Source: Pontixanthobacter sp. CEM42 (lineage in GTDB: Bacteria > Pseudomonadota > Alphaproteobacteria > Sphingomonadales > Sphingomonadaceae). Taken from it: a stretch of DNA of 64,000 bases. Of this stretch, positions 26,052 to 34,660 are shown one piece after another. Each line of letters opens with the position of its first letter. Position 1 is the stretch's first letter. Below the pieces are notes generated by a model, which had not been told where the DNA came from, did no database searches, and worked only from the letters and a program-made list of their open reading frames with translations. The stretch covers positions 1 through 64,000 of the forward strand of contig NZ_JADQTN010000001.1 in NCBI RefSeq assembly GCF_017812015.1. The letters are read 5' to 3'. The translations under genes and the position numbers were made by a program.

Positions 26052-26827
26052 TTGTCTGCCTTTTCGCAGGGGGTAACGAGAATGCTGGGGTCAAATCTGT
26101 CATCTAACGGGCGGCGGTACCTGATAGGCAGTGGCTCATTGAGCTCATCATACCAATCGGTTGTGCGTTTCCAGTCTTCTGCCAGCGTTGAAGCAATTGG
26201 AATTGGAGGCTTAGCCCCCTTCAGACGTTTGTATCCGCTAGCCAGCAACGATACTTCGGCTTGCAATTCCGCGCGGTATTCGAGCATTCGATCCCAACGA
26301 GCTTTCTCTTCGTGAGTGATCGGTCCCGCATAAGTGACCGTCGCGCTAGCAAGATTAACTATGACGTCAGCCGGGTGGGGAAGGGGTGTGGGCTCAGGTC
26401 GGCCGTTCTTGCGGGCGTCTTCTATTGCTCGCTCCCAGCCAAATTTATACTCGCAGGCGGTATCAAACAGGCTCGTTCTTACGGCTCGCTCCTCCTCTTC
26501 GATCTCTCGAACGAGTTCAGCCATCGTAGCCTGAGCGAGACGATTGCCCTTCATAGCCGAAACGCCAAGCGAACGAAAAACTGCTTTGATTACGGGTAGC
26601 TCAACAAGTTCTTCGCCTTCCCGCACGGTAATCGTCCGGTAGGCTTCTTCGAGCAGCATCTGGTTGGCGGGTTGCGCAGAGGCATCTAGGCCAAAGCCGC
26701 GAGGTATCCTATTGCGTGCTCCCTTCGGACGGCCATTCGGGTTACCCGAGCTCCCTTTCTTGAATCTGGTTTTAGTCGGCGGCTTGCCATAACCGACAGA
26801 ATACTGGTCCTTCACATCGCTCATCAA
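26048..26827 (-). CDS. DUF5681-domain protein
   Basis: 259 residues. The N-terminus has the DUF5681 hallmark: YGKPPTKTRFKKGSSGNPNG followed by RPKGARNR, a basic Gly/Pro-rich segment (residues ~13-42) likely to contact nucleic acid. The rest is helical and charged, with EEAYRTITVREGEELVELP, a Glu run (EIEEEERA) and a conserved-looking DWKRTTDWYDEL near the C-terminus. The family is common in phage-like and mobile regions of alphaproteobacteria, but its role is not known. It sits between the ParB-methyltransferase gene and the 312-aa gene, overlapping each by 4 bases. Confidence 0.8.
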   Translation of the reverse strand: MMSDVKDQYSVGYGKPPTKTRFKKGSSGNPNGRPKGARNRIPRGFGLDASAQPANQMLLEEAYRTITVREGEELVELPVIKAVFRSLGVSAMKGNRLAQATMAELVREIEEEERAVRTSLFDTACEYKFGWERAIEDARKNGRPEPTPLPHPADVIVNLASATVTYAGPITHEEKARWDRMLEYRAELQAEVSLLASGYKRLKGAKPPIPIASTLAEDWKRTTDWYDELNEPLPIRYRRPLDDRFDPSILVTPCEKADK

Positions 26828-28152
26828 GCGGCTGCCTCACCCAGTTCGATCTGTAAGCGTTGATCGGCAACGTCAGTAAATTTGTCATCAGAGCCGGTAA
26901 GCAATGCGTGCTTGCCGGTGTATCCTTGCCAACGGCGAATAATCGTGTCGCAGTAAAGCGGGTCGTATTCAATCATGCGGGCACGGCGGCCCGTTTTCTC
27001 AGCTGCGATGAGCGTGCTGCCGGAGCCGCCAAAGCCATCGAGCACAATCTCTCCACGCCGAGAGCAGTCGCGGATCGCGTCGGCGATCAGCGCTACAGGC
27101 TTTACAGTTGGATGCATTGCCAGATCTTCGGATCGGTTTGCGCCGATCAAACTGATCCCCGCGTAGTCCCAGACATTGGTTCGGTAGCGGCCAGTCTCGC
27201 CAAGGCCGAAGCTGTTAGTATGCGGCGCGGTCCCTTGCTTGAACACAAATACGAGCTCGTGTTTGGAGCGGTAAAACGCACCCATGCCGCCATTGGTTTT
27301 GTTCCAGACGACAAGGTTTTTGAGTTCGGTGAAACTAGCTTCTCCGGCCTCGACCATTTCAGACATATGGCGCCAGTCCATACAGACATAGGCAATGGCA
27401 CCGTCGCGCATTACCCGTGCAATGTTACCGAGAGTATCGTTTAGGAATGTTACGAATTGGGGGCGGCTCATTTCGCCACTGGCAAATGCAAACTCACGGT
27501 GCTTGACCGAGCCAAGTCCGCAGACATTGCCGTCGATGGCGACGTTGTAGGGCGGATCGGTGAACACTAGATCCGCCTTCTCGTCACCCATAAGCAGATC
27601 CAAGGTGGCCGCATTACGAGTGTCCCCGCACAGTAAGCGGTGGCGTCCAAGTTGCCAGAGATCTCCCATGCGCGCGACAGGCTCGCCGGACGGCTCCGGA
27701 ATTTCATCCTCGGCGGCATCCGTACCATCGGGACTGGCCTCGCTGGCCTCATCAAGCGTGAAGTCGATTTCGGCCAGACTGAACCCGGTGATCTCCAAAT
27801 CGAAATCTAAGTCTATCAATCCCTGAAACTCAATTGCGAGGATATCGCGGTCCCAGCCAGCATTTAGAGCAAGCTTGTTGTCAGCGAGCACATAAGCGCG
27901 GCGTTCGACTTCGCTTAGGTGGGACAGCGCCAACGTTGGCACTGTTTTCATGCCGATCAGTTTTGCCGCTTCGACCCGGCCATGACCTGCGATAATTCCA
28001 CCGGAGTCAGAAACGAGAACAGGATTGGTAAACCCAAACCGCTCAATTGACGACGCGATCTGTTTGATCTGCTTCTTTGAATGGGTCCGCGCGTTTCGCG
28101 AACAGGGTTTGAGAGCAGTGACTTCCTGCTCGACCAGTTGTTGTGAAGACAT
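26824..28152 (-). CDS. ParB-domain DNA methyltransferase (DPPY type)
   Basis: 442 residues from ATG 28152, preferred over 28212 because GGGGCG precedes it and the longer frame runs into the promoter region. Residues 1-105 are a ParB/sulfiredoxin-like domain (NARTHSKKQIKQIASSIERF, IIAGHGRVEAAK, ADNKLALNAGWD). The catalytic domain has DPPY at about 199-202 (VFTDPPYNV) and, later, the AdoMet motif LDGFGGSGST near 365. The order DPPY before FxGxG is that of beta-class amino methyltransferases, so N6-adenine or N4-cytosine methylation is expected. No restriction enzyme lies nearby. Such ParB-methyltransferases are typical of phages and integrative elements. It leads a three-gene overlapping operon. 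Confidence 0.88.
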   Translation of the reverse strand: MSSQQLVEQEVTALKPCSRNARTHSKKQIKQIASSIERFGFTNPVLVSDSGGIIAGHGRVEAAKLIGMKTVPTLALSHLSEVERRAYVLADNKLALNAGWDRDILAIEFQGLIDLDFDLEITGFSLAEIDFTLDEASEASPDGTDAAEDEIPEPSGEPVARMGDLWQLGRHRLLCGDTRNAATLDLLMGDEKADLVFTDPPYNVAIDGNVCGLGSVKHREFAFASGEMSRPQFVTFLNDTLGNIARVMRDGAIAYVCMDWRHMSEMVEAGEASFTELKNLVVWNKTNGGMGAFYRSKHELVFVFKQGTAPHTNSFGLGETGRYRTNVWDYAGISLIGANRSEDLAMHPTVKPVALIADAIRDCSRRGEIVLDGFGGSGSTLIAAEKTGRRARMIEYDPLYCDTIIRRWQGYTGKHALLTGSDDKFTDVADQRLQIELGEAAA

Positions 28153-28199
28153 GTTGCGCCCCGTATCATTGACCGAAGTCGTATAACTAGAGTGAACGC

Positions 28200-28227
28200 T
28201 TGCAAAAATCAACCCAACCTATATGAT
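28200..28227 (+). promoter_or_regulatory. Promoter of the XRE-ImmA pair
   Basis: TTGCAA (28200-28205), 16-base spacer, then TATGAT (28222-28227), a reasonable sigma-70 match. AGTGAACG occurs at 28191-28198 and again at 28241-28248, one on each side of the promoter, 50 bases apart. These are candidate half-sites for the XRE repressor, which would also shut the divergent methyltransferase operon. Confidence 0.5.
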
Positions 28228-28256
28228 GGCGTAATTCCACAGTGAACGGACCTATC

Positions 28257-28589
28257 ATGAGCTTTGCAAAACGCCTCGCCCAATTGCGAATGGCAAAGGG
28301 CCTGTCCCTCCAGCAAGTTGCTGACAAAGTCGGCATTTCGAAAGCGCACGTTTGGAATCTAGAAAAAGGCCAGGCTGACAATCCATCGATGGAGCTGGTT
28401 CTTAAATTTGCTGAGTTGTTCCGCGTCCCTATTGCCGATCTCGTCGGCGAAAACCCGGATGCCGAAGATCATGAGCCGGAGATGGTTGCCATGTTCCGTG
28501 ATCTGAAAAAGCTTGAGCCGCGTGACCGTGATATTATTCGCGGATTGATGGAGCAACTCAATCAGAAGAGTAAGAAGGACCCAGATTGA
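28257..28589 (+). CDS. XRE-family transcriptional regulator
   Basis: A 110-residue repressor-like protein. A Cro/CI-type helix-turn-helix occupies residues ~3-60 (FAKRLAQLRMAKGLSLQQVA, VGISKAHVWNLEKGQADNPS). The C-terminal part is helical and charged, with LEPRDRDIIRGLMEQLNQ. ATG 28257 is used because the earlier GTG at 28242 has no ribosome site and lies close to the expected transcription start. It overlaps the following ImmA-like gene by 4 bases. XRE plus ImmA pairs control mobile elements: the protease cleaves the repressor after a signal. Here it probably controls the divergent methyltransferase operon. Confidence 0.88.
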   Translation: MSFAKRLAQLRMAKGLSLQQVADKVGISKAHVWNLEKGQADNPSMELVLKFAELFRVPIADLVGENPDAEDHEPEMVAMFRDLKKLEPRDRDIIRGLMEQLNQKSKKDPD

Positions 28590-29413
28590 CGATAAGTCGC
28601 CTCGATCTTGACTGCATTGGATCGCCCAATGCCTTGGCGGCCAGAATTCACGAGCTGGTTCTAGATATGCCTGATGTGGTTCCGCTCGAAAGGCTGTGCA
28701 ACAGGTTCGACATCGAAGCGATCACTGAAATTGATACGGGCGGCTTTGAAGCAGCGCTTATCATGGACGAGCTGAAGGCTAGTGGCAGTATCGTACTAGC
28801 CAAAGGCCGGCGTCCGGAACGGCGCAGGTTTTCAATTGCACACGAGCTTGGTCATTTTCTCATACCTAGTCACCGGCCGCATCCCGATCACCCGTTTGAA
28901 TGCTCGCTTAGCGATTTCCATCTTTTAGATGCGAAGGATCAAAACCGGCGGCGGCGTATCGAGGCTGAAGCGAACCGATTTGCGGCGAAATTGCTTATGC
29001 CGCCAAGCCGTGTGCGAAAAGTGATTGGCCAGTCTGGTTCATCACTTGAAAGCCTAGTTTCGACTGCGAAGGACCTTGGTGTGAGCAAAGAAGCTATGGC
29101 TCGGGCATGGGTTGATGCGCACCGTGAACCGGTTGCTGTGGTGATTTCGCGCAATAGCGAAGTCCAGCGCTTTTACAGAAGTGAAGATTTTCCTTGGATC
29201 AACGTCCGCAAAGGTCAGTCCCTTCCTAGCGGGTCGATAGCGGAGGAGCACAACGAAGCGCCGGGCGTCTATTCAGCCATTGAGGAAATAGAACCGGATA
29301 TCTGGTTCGATGAACGTAACGCTTCACAGGTTCTCGTATTGAGTGAGCAGGTTTTCGGTCAGCAGAACGGTTACGCAATGACCTTGCTCCAGGCAGAGTT
29401 AGACGAGGACTGA
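28586..29413 (+). CDS. ImmA/IrrE-type zinc metallopeptidase
   Basis: A 275-residue cytoplasmic protein. The zinc motif HELGH is at residues 86-90 (RRRFSIAHELGHFL), and the distal Glu lies in IEAEANRFAAKLLMP at about 130-140, as in ImmA/IrrE proteins. The C-terminal ~100 residues form a second domain with VAVVISRNSEVQRFYRS and VLVLSEQVFG. The start is TTG 28586, overlapping the TGA of the XRE gene, with AAGGA upstream; this arrangement implies coupled expression. It should cleave the partner XRE regulator to derepress it. No inducing signal is visible. Confidence 0.88.
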   Translation: MTISRLDLDCIGSPNALAARIHELVLDMPDVVPLERLCNRFDIEAITEIDTGGFEAALIMDELKASGSIVLAKGRRPERRRFSIAHELGHFLIPSHRPHPDHPFECSLSDFHLLDAKDQNRRRRIEAEANRFAAKLLMPPSRVRKVIGQSGSSLESLVSTAKDLGVSKEAMARAWVDAHREPVAVVISRNSEVQRFYRSEDFPWINVRKGQSLPSGSIAEEHNEAPGVYSAIEEIEPDIWFDERNASQVLVLSEQVFGQQNGYAMTLLQAELDED

Positions 29414-29441
29414 TTTGCCCGTTTAATTTCTTGCGTAAAGC

Positions 29442-29634
29442 TTCCCTGAAAGCGAGTTGGCGTTCCCTGTTAAGCTCAATTCCATTCCCTGTTCGATGAC
29501 GCCAAATTCCCTGTTATTTCGGCAGGGAAATTGAGTGCAAACCCGCGCATTTCTGCGGCTTACAGGGGTTGGTTTAGTGGTCAGCAACGCCGAAAAACAC
29601 CAATTTCCCTGTAAATTCCCTGTTAAACAGGGAA
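29442..29634. repeat. Cluster of TTCCCTG repeats
   Basis: TTCCCTG occurs at 29442, 29463, 29485 and 29507 in direct orientation, spaced 21, 22 and 22 bases. CAGGGAA follows at 29523, TTCCCTG at 29605 and 29616, and CAGGGAA at 29628. The last two form the palindrome TTCCCTGTT-A-AACAGGGAA (29616-29634). The gap 29414-29789 holds no gene. The spacing of two helical turns suggests protein binding, for instance a recombinase or replication/partition protein at the edge of an integrated element. Confidence 0.65.
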
Positions 29635-29789
29635 ATTGACCGGGAGACTGGTTAGGTCGCGACTGCGCCATTCACCACCTTTTCAATGACTTAGCGATAA
29701 AGACTGGTGCACGTCGCGGGTGCAGCTAGAAAATAGGTATCGCGGCCCTTTGATTCGAAAGGGTAACACCTTTTTCAGCCAAGCTTTCC

Positions 29790-30313
29790 CTAGATTATCT
29801 GATCACCAGATTTCTCGACAATGTGCAGAAAGCCGCAGGTTGCCTCTTCGCTCTTGAATCGAAGCTGCTTTGGCCGTGCTTGTTTGATGAACGGCCTGAC
29901 GAAAGCCGTCCAATTGTCGTTGCCCTCTAGTGAGCTTGCTAGTGCCCATGAAGCTTCGCCACGACCTTCGCCGTCAATCGTCCTGAAAACCTCTCTGAAC
30001 TCATTGGCCAATTGGCCTCGCCGCGCGGGATAGCGAGCCACGGGCTACGGAGTGCGTCAAACACTTCTGCTGAAAGCGGACTGCGATTATATACCAAGCC
30101 ATGCCATGCGGCCTCTGAGCCTAGGGCTAAGATCGAATTTCGGCAGAATGAAATCGCGCGACCAATTTTTGTAACGATTATTCGATCCAGCGTATGTGCA
30201 TGGTGGTCCTCCGAAGAGCAGAGAAGCTCGCATAAGATCGATGGGCTATTTTTTGTTCCGATGAAGTGTTCGATTGGCGTTGCTGCGCGAGCCGAATGTT
30301 TCGCGGCGCTCGG
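29790..30313 (-). pseudogene. Frameshifted unknown gene
   Basis: On the minus strand a 124-codon open frame from 30313 to 29942 (no start codon, preceded by TGA at 30314-30316) reads AATPIEHFIGTKNSPSIL, then HTLDRIIVTKIGRAISF, AAWHGLVYNRSPLSAEVF and PWLAIPRGEANWP. Near 30010 the protein-like sequence continues in another frame as LANEFREVFRTIDGEGRGE, NDNWTAFVRPFIKQARPKQL, ending VEKSGDQII at 29790. Both halves look like real protein and join naturally with one frameshift. The 5' end is missing or lies in a third frame toward 30414. No family is recognised. It may be decayed cargo of the adjacent island, or a sequencing error may have split an intact gene. Confidence 0.5.
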
Positions 30314-30517
30314 TCAGCAAGGTTCTGCGACATGCCGATGATGCCGGGGCCGATCATGTGGGCGCCCTTTGCCTTTGCCATTGGAGAATGGTGCCCCAGC
30401 AAACACCGCTTCACCAGTATGAATCGGTGCGGCCTGCACAGCTGCTATCTATAGGCACGTTTGGGATACATATCGAAACACGTGACAAACCTATCGCTTC
30501 CAGTGCAGGAGGCGCGG

Positions 30518-32452
30518 ATGATGCGTTTGGGAACATGCTATTATCCGGAACACTGGCCGCGGGATATGTGGCCAGATGACGCGCGCCGCATGGTCGAGGC
30601 TGGTCTGTCGCGGGTTCGGATTGGCGAATTTGCGTGGAGCCGGATCGAGCCTGAACCGGGCCGCTTTGAATGGGGTTGGTTGGACGATGCGATAGAGGTT
30701 CTGCATGCAGCAGGTCTCGGTGTTATCCTTGGCACACCGACTGCGACACCGCCCAAATGGCTGTGCGACCGGATGCCCGATATGTTTGCGGTTGATGCAG
30801 AGGGGAAGGTGCGCGGTTTCGGATCACGGCGGCACTATTGTTTCAGCCACTCGGGATATCGCGCAGAAGCTGCGCGTATTACCCAGGCCATGGCAGAGCG
30901 CTATGGCGAGCATCCCGCAATAGTCATGTGGCAAACCGATAATGAGTATGGATGCCACGATAGTGTCCATAGCTTCTCGGATAGCGCGCGTGACGCATTT
31001 CAGGTGTGGCTGGCGGATCGCTACGGATCGGTGGAGGCACTCAACGCAGCGTGGGGCAATGTTTTTTGGAGCATGGAGTATCGCAGCTTCGACGCAATCG
31101 AGCTACCGAACTTGACCGTGACCGAAGCCAACCCTTCGCATTGGCTGGCGTTCCGCAGATTCTCCTCAGATCAGGTCATCAGCTTCGACAAAGCCCAAGT
31201 CGAGATTATCCGCGAACTCTCTCCGGGCCGCGATGTAATGCACAACGCGATGGGTTTCTATCCCGACTATGATCATCACGATCTGGGCGAGCAGCTCGAT
31301 GTGGTGATGTGGGATAGCTACCCACTCGGGTTCCTTGAGACATTCAAGTTTAGCGAGGCGGACAAGCTGGCTTACGTCCGACAGGGGCATCCCGACATCG
31401 CGGCGTTCCACCACGATCTCTATCGCGGTTGCGGCAAGGATGGCCGCTGGGCTGTGATCGAGCAGCAGCCCGGACCGGTAAACTGGGCGCGCAACAATCC
31501 CGCGCCGCTACCCGGTATGGTCCGCTTGTGGACGCTGGAAGCGATGGCGCACGGGGCTGAACTGGTCAGCTATTTCCGCTGGCGGCAAGCGCCGTTTGCT
31601 CAGGAGCAAATGCATGCTGGATTGCTGCGGCCCGATAGCGAGGCCGCGCCCGGATTAGAGGAAGCGCAGCAGGTTGCGCCCGAGATTGAACAGCTTGGCG
31701 ATATCGGCTCGCCGGTCAAAGAAGTCGCGCTGGTGCTCAGCTACACCTCTGAATGGGTGACCGCTACGCAGCCACAGGGCGAAGGTCTGTCCGCGCTATG
31801 GGCGGCGTTTCATACTTATACTGCACTGCGAGCGCAGGGGCTGAATGTCGACATCGTCCCGCCGGCGGCATCGCTCGACGGCTATGCGCTGGTGGTGCTG
31901 CCTTGCGAGCCGATTGTGTCAGATGAGCTGGTTGAGAAATTGAAAGCATTCGATGACCAGATCATCATCGGCCCGCGCAGTGGTAGCAAGACTGACGATC
32001 TCACGATCCCGCCCAACCTTGCTCCGGGTAAACTGCAGGCACTGTTCGAGGGAAAGGTAACCCGCAGCGAAAGTCTGCGCGCGGGCACCGAACACCAAGG
32101 CGATGGTTGGGCTGTGCGCCGTTGGCTTGATCATCTCGAAACCGATGCCGAGGCTGAGTTAGTCGCGGCGGATGGAACTGTCGCATGCTGGAAGCAAGGC
32201 AACGTCCGCTACTGTGCGACGTGGCCCGAAGGCGATGTGATCGGCGAAATCACTGCTCGGGCAGCGGACGATGCTGGCTTGGCAAGGATCGCGCTTCCAG
32301 AGGGTACGCGGATGCGAAAATCGGGTAAGTTCACCTTCGTGTTCAACTATCGCAATGAAGCGCGCTCAGTGCCCAACACATTGAGCGGCGAGCCAGTGAT
32401 TGGCGAGCGAAGCCTATCGCCTGCCGAACTTGCGGTCTTCGCCCGGGACTAG
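30518..32452 (+). CDS. Family 42 beta-galactosidase
   Basis: 644 residues starting at ATG 30518, with a consensus AGGAGG 6 bases upstream; the frame back to 30461 is not needed. The N-terminal TIM barrel opens RLGTCYYPEHWP as in GH42, with WSRIEPEPGRFEW and the acid/base Glu143 in QTDNEYG. The nucleophile Glu lies in VIEQQPGPVNW near residue 315. A trimerisation domain (~385-590) and a small C-terminal beta domain follow. It hydrolyses beta-galactosides in the cytoplasm, since no signal peptide is present. No sugar transporter or regulator is adjacent, so it is a single-gene unit. Its stop overlaps by 4 bases that of the convergent YhhQ-like gene. Confidence 0.93.
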   Translation: MMRLGTCYYPEHWPRDMWPDDARRMVEAGLSRVRIGEFAWSRIEPEPGRFEWGWLDDAIEVLHAAGLGVILGTPTATPPKWLCDRMPDMFAVDAEGKVRGFGSRRHYCFSHSGYRAEAARITQAMAERYGEHPAIVMWQTDNEYGCHDSVHSFSDSARDAFQVWLADRYGSVEALNAAWGNVFWSMEYRSFDAIELPNLTVTEANPSHWLAFRRFSSDQVISFDKAQVEIIRELSPGRDVMHNAMGFYPDYDHHDLGEQLDVVMWDSYPLGFLETFKFSEADKLAYVRQGHPDIAAFHHDLYRGCGKDGRWAVIEQQPGPVNWARNNPAPLPGMVRLWTLEAMAHGAELVSYFRWRQAPFAQEQMHAGLLRPDSEAAPGLEEAQQVAPEIEQLGDIGSPVKEVALVLSYTSEWVTATQPQGEGLSALWAAFHTYTALRAQGLNVDIVPPAASLDGYALVVLPCEPIVSDELVEKLKAFDDQIIIGPRSGSKTDDLTIPPNLAPGKLQALFEGKVTRSESLRAGTEHQGDGWAVRRWLDHLETDAEAELVAADGTVACWKQGNVRYCATWPEGDVIGEITARAADDAGLARIALPEGTRMRKSGKFTFVFNYRNEARSVPNTLSGEPVIGERSLSPAELAVFARD

Positions 32453-33156
32453 GCCTCTTCGCGGTCGAGCCAACGCGCAAATTGTACGAAGCCGGTGATC
32501 AGGAATGGAACCAGCACCAGCGACAACACTACTTTCGCCAACATTTGGCCGATCAGAAGATCCTTGATCTCGAACTCGCCGTAGAATGCGAGCGTAATGA
32601 AGATCACCGAGTCGATCGCTTGGCTCAGTGCGGATGCAATCGCCCCGCGGATCATCAGGCTGATTGTGCCGTTCTGGCCATTGCCTCTCAGTTTGGAGAA
32701 TATCCAGATGTTAAGCAGCAACGAGACCAGATAGGCCGCCGGTCCGGCAAGCCAGACGCGCCACAACTGCGAGTGCACCTGTTCGAACGCAGACAGGTCT
32801 TCCGGTCTGAACTGGACCATCTCGGGCGACGCGGGCAGCGCCAGTACCAGTGTCATAAGGGCCGATGAAACGCCCAGCGGAATAAAGCCCCACCACACGA
32901 TCCGGTTGGCCAGTTTGTCTCCGTAGAGCTGCGCAACAGTGCTTGAGATCACCACCAGAATCAGGAACGCGAAGATTCCTGCCTCAACCGCCAGGTCGCT
33001 GGGCCAGAGCTGGACCTGCTTATAGGCCAATACGCCCGCAACCACGGTCATGCCGCCGTAAAGCAGCAGCATAAACAATAGCGCACGAGTGATAGGCGAA
33101 GTGCTGGTCGAAGTGCTGGTCGAAGTTCTGGGCGGGGTCGTGGCTGTATCAGTCAT
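32449..33156 (-). CDS. yhhQ: VUT-family transporter (queuosine precursor type)
   Basis: A 235-residue membrane protein of the VUT/YhhQ family with six helices. Hallmarks are AEAGIFAFLILVVISSTVAQ-like helix 2 (here starting VEAGIF), YGDKLANRIVWWG, and the late SQAIDSVIFITLAFYG segment. YhhQ imports 7-cyano-7-deazaguanine or related precursors for queuosine in tRNA. Residues 12-20 are a Thr-Ser dipeptide run (TSTSTSTST) encoded by a tandem repeat at about 33100-33125, prone to slippage. It is convergent with the beta-galactosidase gene, and the two stop codons share the palindrome CTAG. Confidence 0.88.
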   Translation of the reverse strand: MTDTATTPPRTSTSTSTSTSPITRALLFMLLLYGGMTVVAGVLAYKQVQLWPSDLAVEAGIFAFLILVVISSTVAQLYGDKLANRIVWWGFIPLGVSSALMTLVLALPASPEMVQFRPEDLSAFEQVHSQLWRVWLAGPAAYLVSLLLNIWIFSKLRGNGQNGTISLMIRGAIASALSQAIDSVIFITLAFYGEFEIKDLLIGQMLAKVVLSLVLVPFLITGFVQFARWLDREEA

Positions 33157-33304
33157 GATCGGTGATTATTGGCTGCAGCGTAAAAAGGGAAGCCACCTGT
33201 GACGGATCGCCTGTGGGTAGATGGTTTGACTGACGCGTCGCAAAAGGCGAAGGCTTCACCCGAAGATTCGGGCGAGGGGTCCCGATGAAATAGCGAAAGA
33301 GACT

Positions 33305-34648
33305 ATGCACCCGATCCTGACTAGCCTGCTAGGCATCGCCGCAATCCTTGGCATCGCGTTCCTGCTGTCGACCGGTAAGCGGCGTATCAAATTGCGCGTT
33401 GTCGGTGCCGCATTCGCATTGCAGGCGCTGATGGCATTGCTCGTATTGCGCACTCCGTGGGGCGTGCAGGCTATCTCGTTCCTTTCGGACGGTGTGATTG
33501 CTTTGCTCGACTATTCCAAAGTCGGCATCGAGGCGGTGTTCGGCAGCATGGATGACAACCCGTTCACTAACACTTTTGTTATCGCAGCGCTGCCGGTGAT
33601 TGTGTTCTTCGCGGCGATTGTGTCGATCCTTTATCACTGGGGCATCATGCAGCGGCTGGTCCGCTGGGTTGGCGGCGCGATTGGCTGGATCACCGGGATC
33701 AGCAAGGTCGAGGCACTGGGTAGCGCAGCCAATATCTTTGTTGGGCAGTCGGAAAGCCCGCTCGTCGTGCGTCCCTATCTAGCCGCTTTGACGCCTAGCA
33801 AGTTGTTCACGCTGATGGCTGTAGGCATGGCCGGTGTCGCGGGGACGATTCTGGCAGCTTATGCCAGCTTCATCGGATCGGATGCAGTGCCGTTCCTGCT
33901 CGCTGCGGCCTTTATGTCGGCGCCGGGCGGCATCCTGATGGCAAAGATCATTATGCCTGATGATGAGAGCGAACTCGCGCGTGACGCGGCTGAGTTGGCC
34001 GGTGTGGAGCCGGAGAAAATTGAATTGCCCGATGCGCGGATCAGCGCAGAAGGACCAGGCGCATTGGTCGAGGGCGGCAAGCCACATGAAGTCGAAGTGG
34101 CCGAAACATTCGAGGAGGGGCACCGTCCCGCCAATGTGATCGAGGCTGCGGCGCAAGGCACGCAGACCGGCGTTAAGCTCGCAGTCGCCGTTGGTGCGAT
34201 GGTGATGGTGTTTGTGGCGCTGGTTGCGCTGGCAAACGGCATTCTCGGCGGTGTCGGTGGATGGTTCGGTTACCCCGATGTCAGCTTCCAGCAATTGATC
34301 GGCTATGTCTTTGCTCCGGTGATGTTCCTGCTGGGCGTTCCTTGGGAGCAAAGCCAGATCGCAGGCGGATTGTTCGGCACAAAAATCGTGCTCAACGAGT
34401 TCGTTGCGTTCATCAATCTTGGCGCAATGGGGCCGGAAGTGCTTGGGGATCGCAGCCGTGCGATTGTCACTTTTGCGCTGTGCGGCTTTGCCAATTTCAG
34501 CTCGATTGCGATCCAGATGGCGGTGACGGGCGGTCTCGCGCCCAACCAACGTCCGGTCATTGCCAAGCTGGGTCTGCGCGCTTTGGCGGCAGGCTCGCTG
34601 GCCAATCTCATGAGTGCCGCTCTGGCGGGGCTATTTCTTCCGCTTTGA
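33305..34648 (+). CDS. nupC: Concentrative nucleoside transporter (CNT/NupC family)
   Basis: A 447-residue inner-membrane transporter. The CNT pattern is clear: an N-terminal gate helix pair, FIAALPVIVFFAAIVS-like segment, the substrate-site region with SAANIFVGQSESPLVVRPYL, and the C-terminal GTKIVLNEFVAFINL and FALCGFANFSSIAIQ. It uses an ion gradient to import nucleosides. A hydrophilic loop at about 215-275 is rich in Glu and Ala. It is followed 12 bases later by a GTG-started gene with a good ribosome site, so the two are likely co-transcribed. Confidence 0.92.
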   Translation: MHPILTSLLGIAAILGIAFLLSTGKRRIKLRVVGAAFALQALMALLVLRTPWGVQAISFLSDGVIALLDYSKVGIEAVFGSMDDNPFTNTFVIAALPVIVFFAAIVSILYHWGIMQRLVRWVGGAIGWITGISKVEALGSAANIFVGQSESPLVVRPYLAALTPSKLFTLMAVGMAGVAGTILAAYASFIGSDAVPFLLAAAFMSAPGGILMAKIIMPDDESELARDAAELAGVEPEKIELPDARISAEGPGALVEGGKPHEVEVAETFEEGHRPANVIEAAAQGTQTGVKLAVAVGAMVMVFVALVALANGILGGVGGWFGYPDVSFQQLIGYVFAPVMFLLGVPWEQSQIAGGLFGTKIVLNEFVAFINLGAMGPEVLGDRSRAIVTFALCGFANFSSIAIQMAVTGGLAPNQRPVIAKLGLRALAAGSLANLMSAALAGLFLPL

Positions 34649-34660
34649 GGAGATCGTCCA

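Noticed and set aside
29442-29634. CRISPR array
   Set aside because: The repeat unit is only 7-9 bases, spacers are about 14 bases and no cas gene is present.
33240-33275. CCCGAA-GA-TTCGGG hairpin before the nucleoside transporter as a riboswitch
   Set aside because: A two-base loop and no surrounding structure; it is more likely a chance palindrome.
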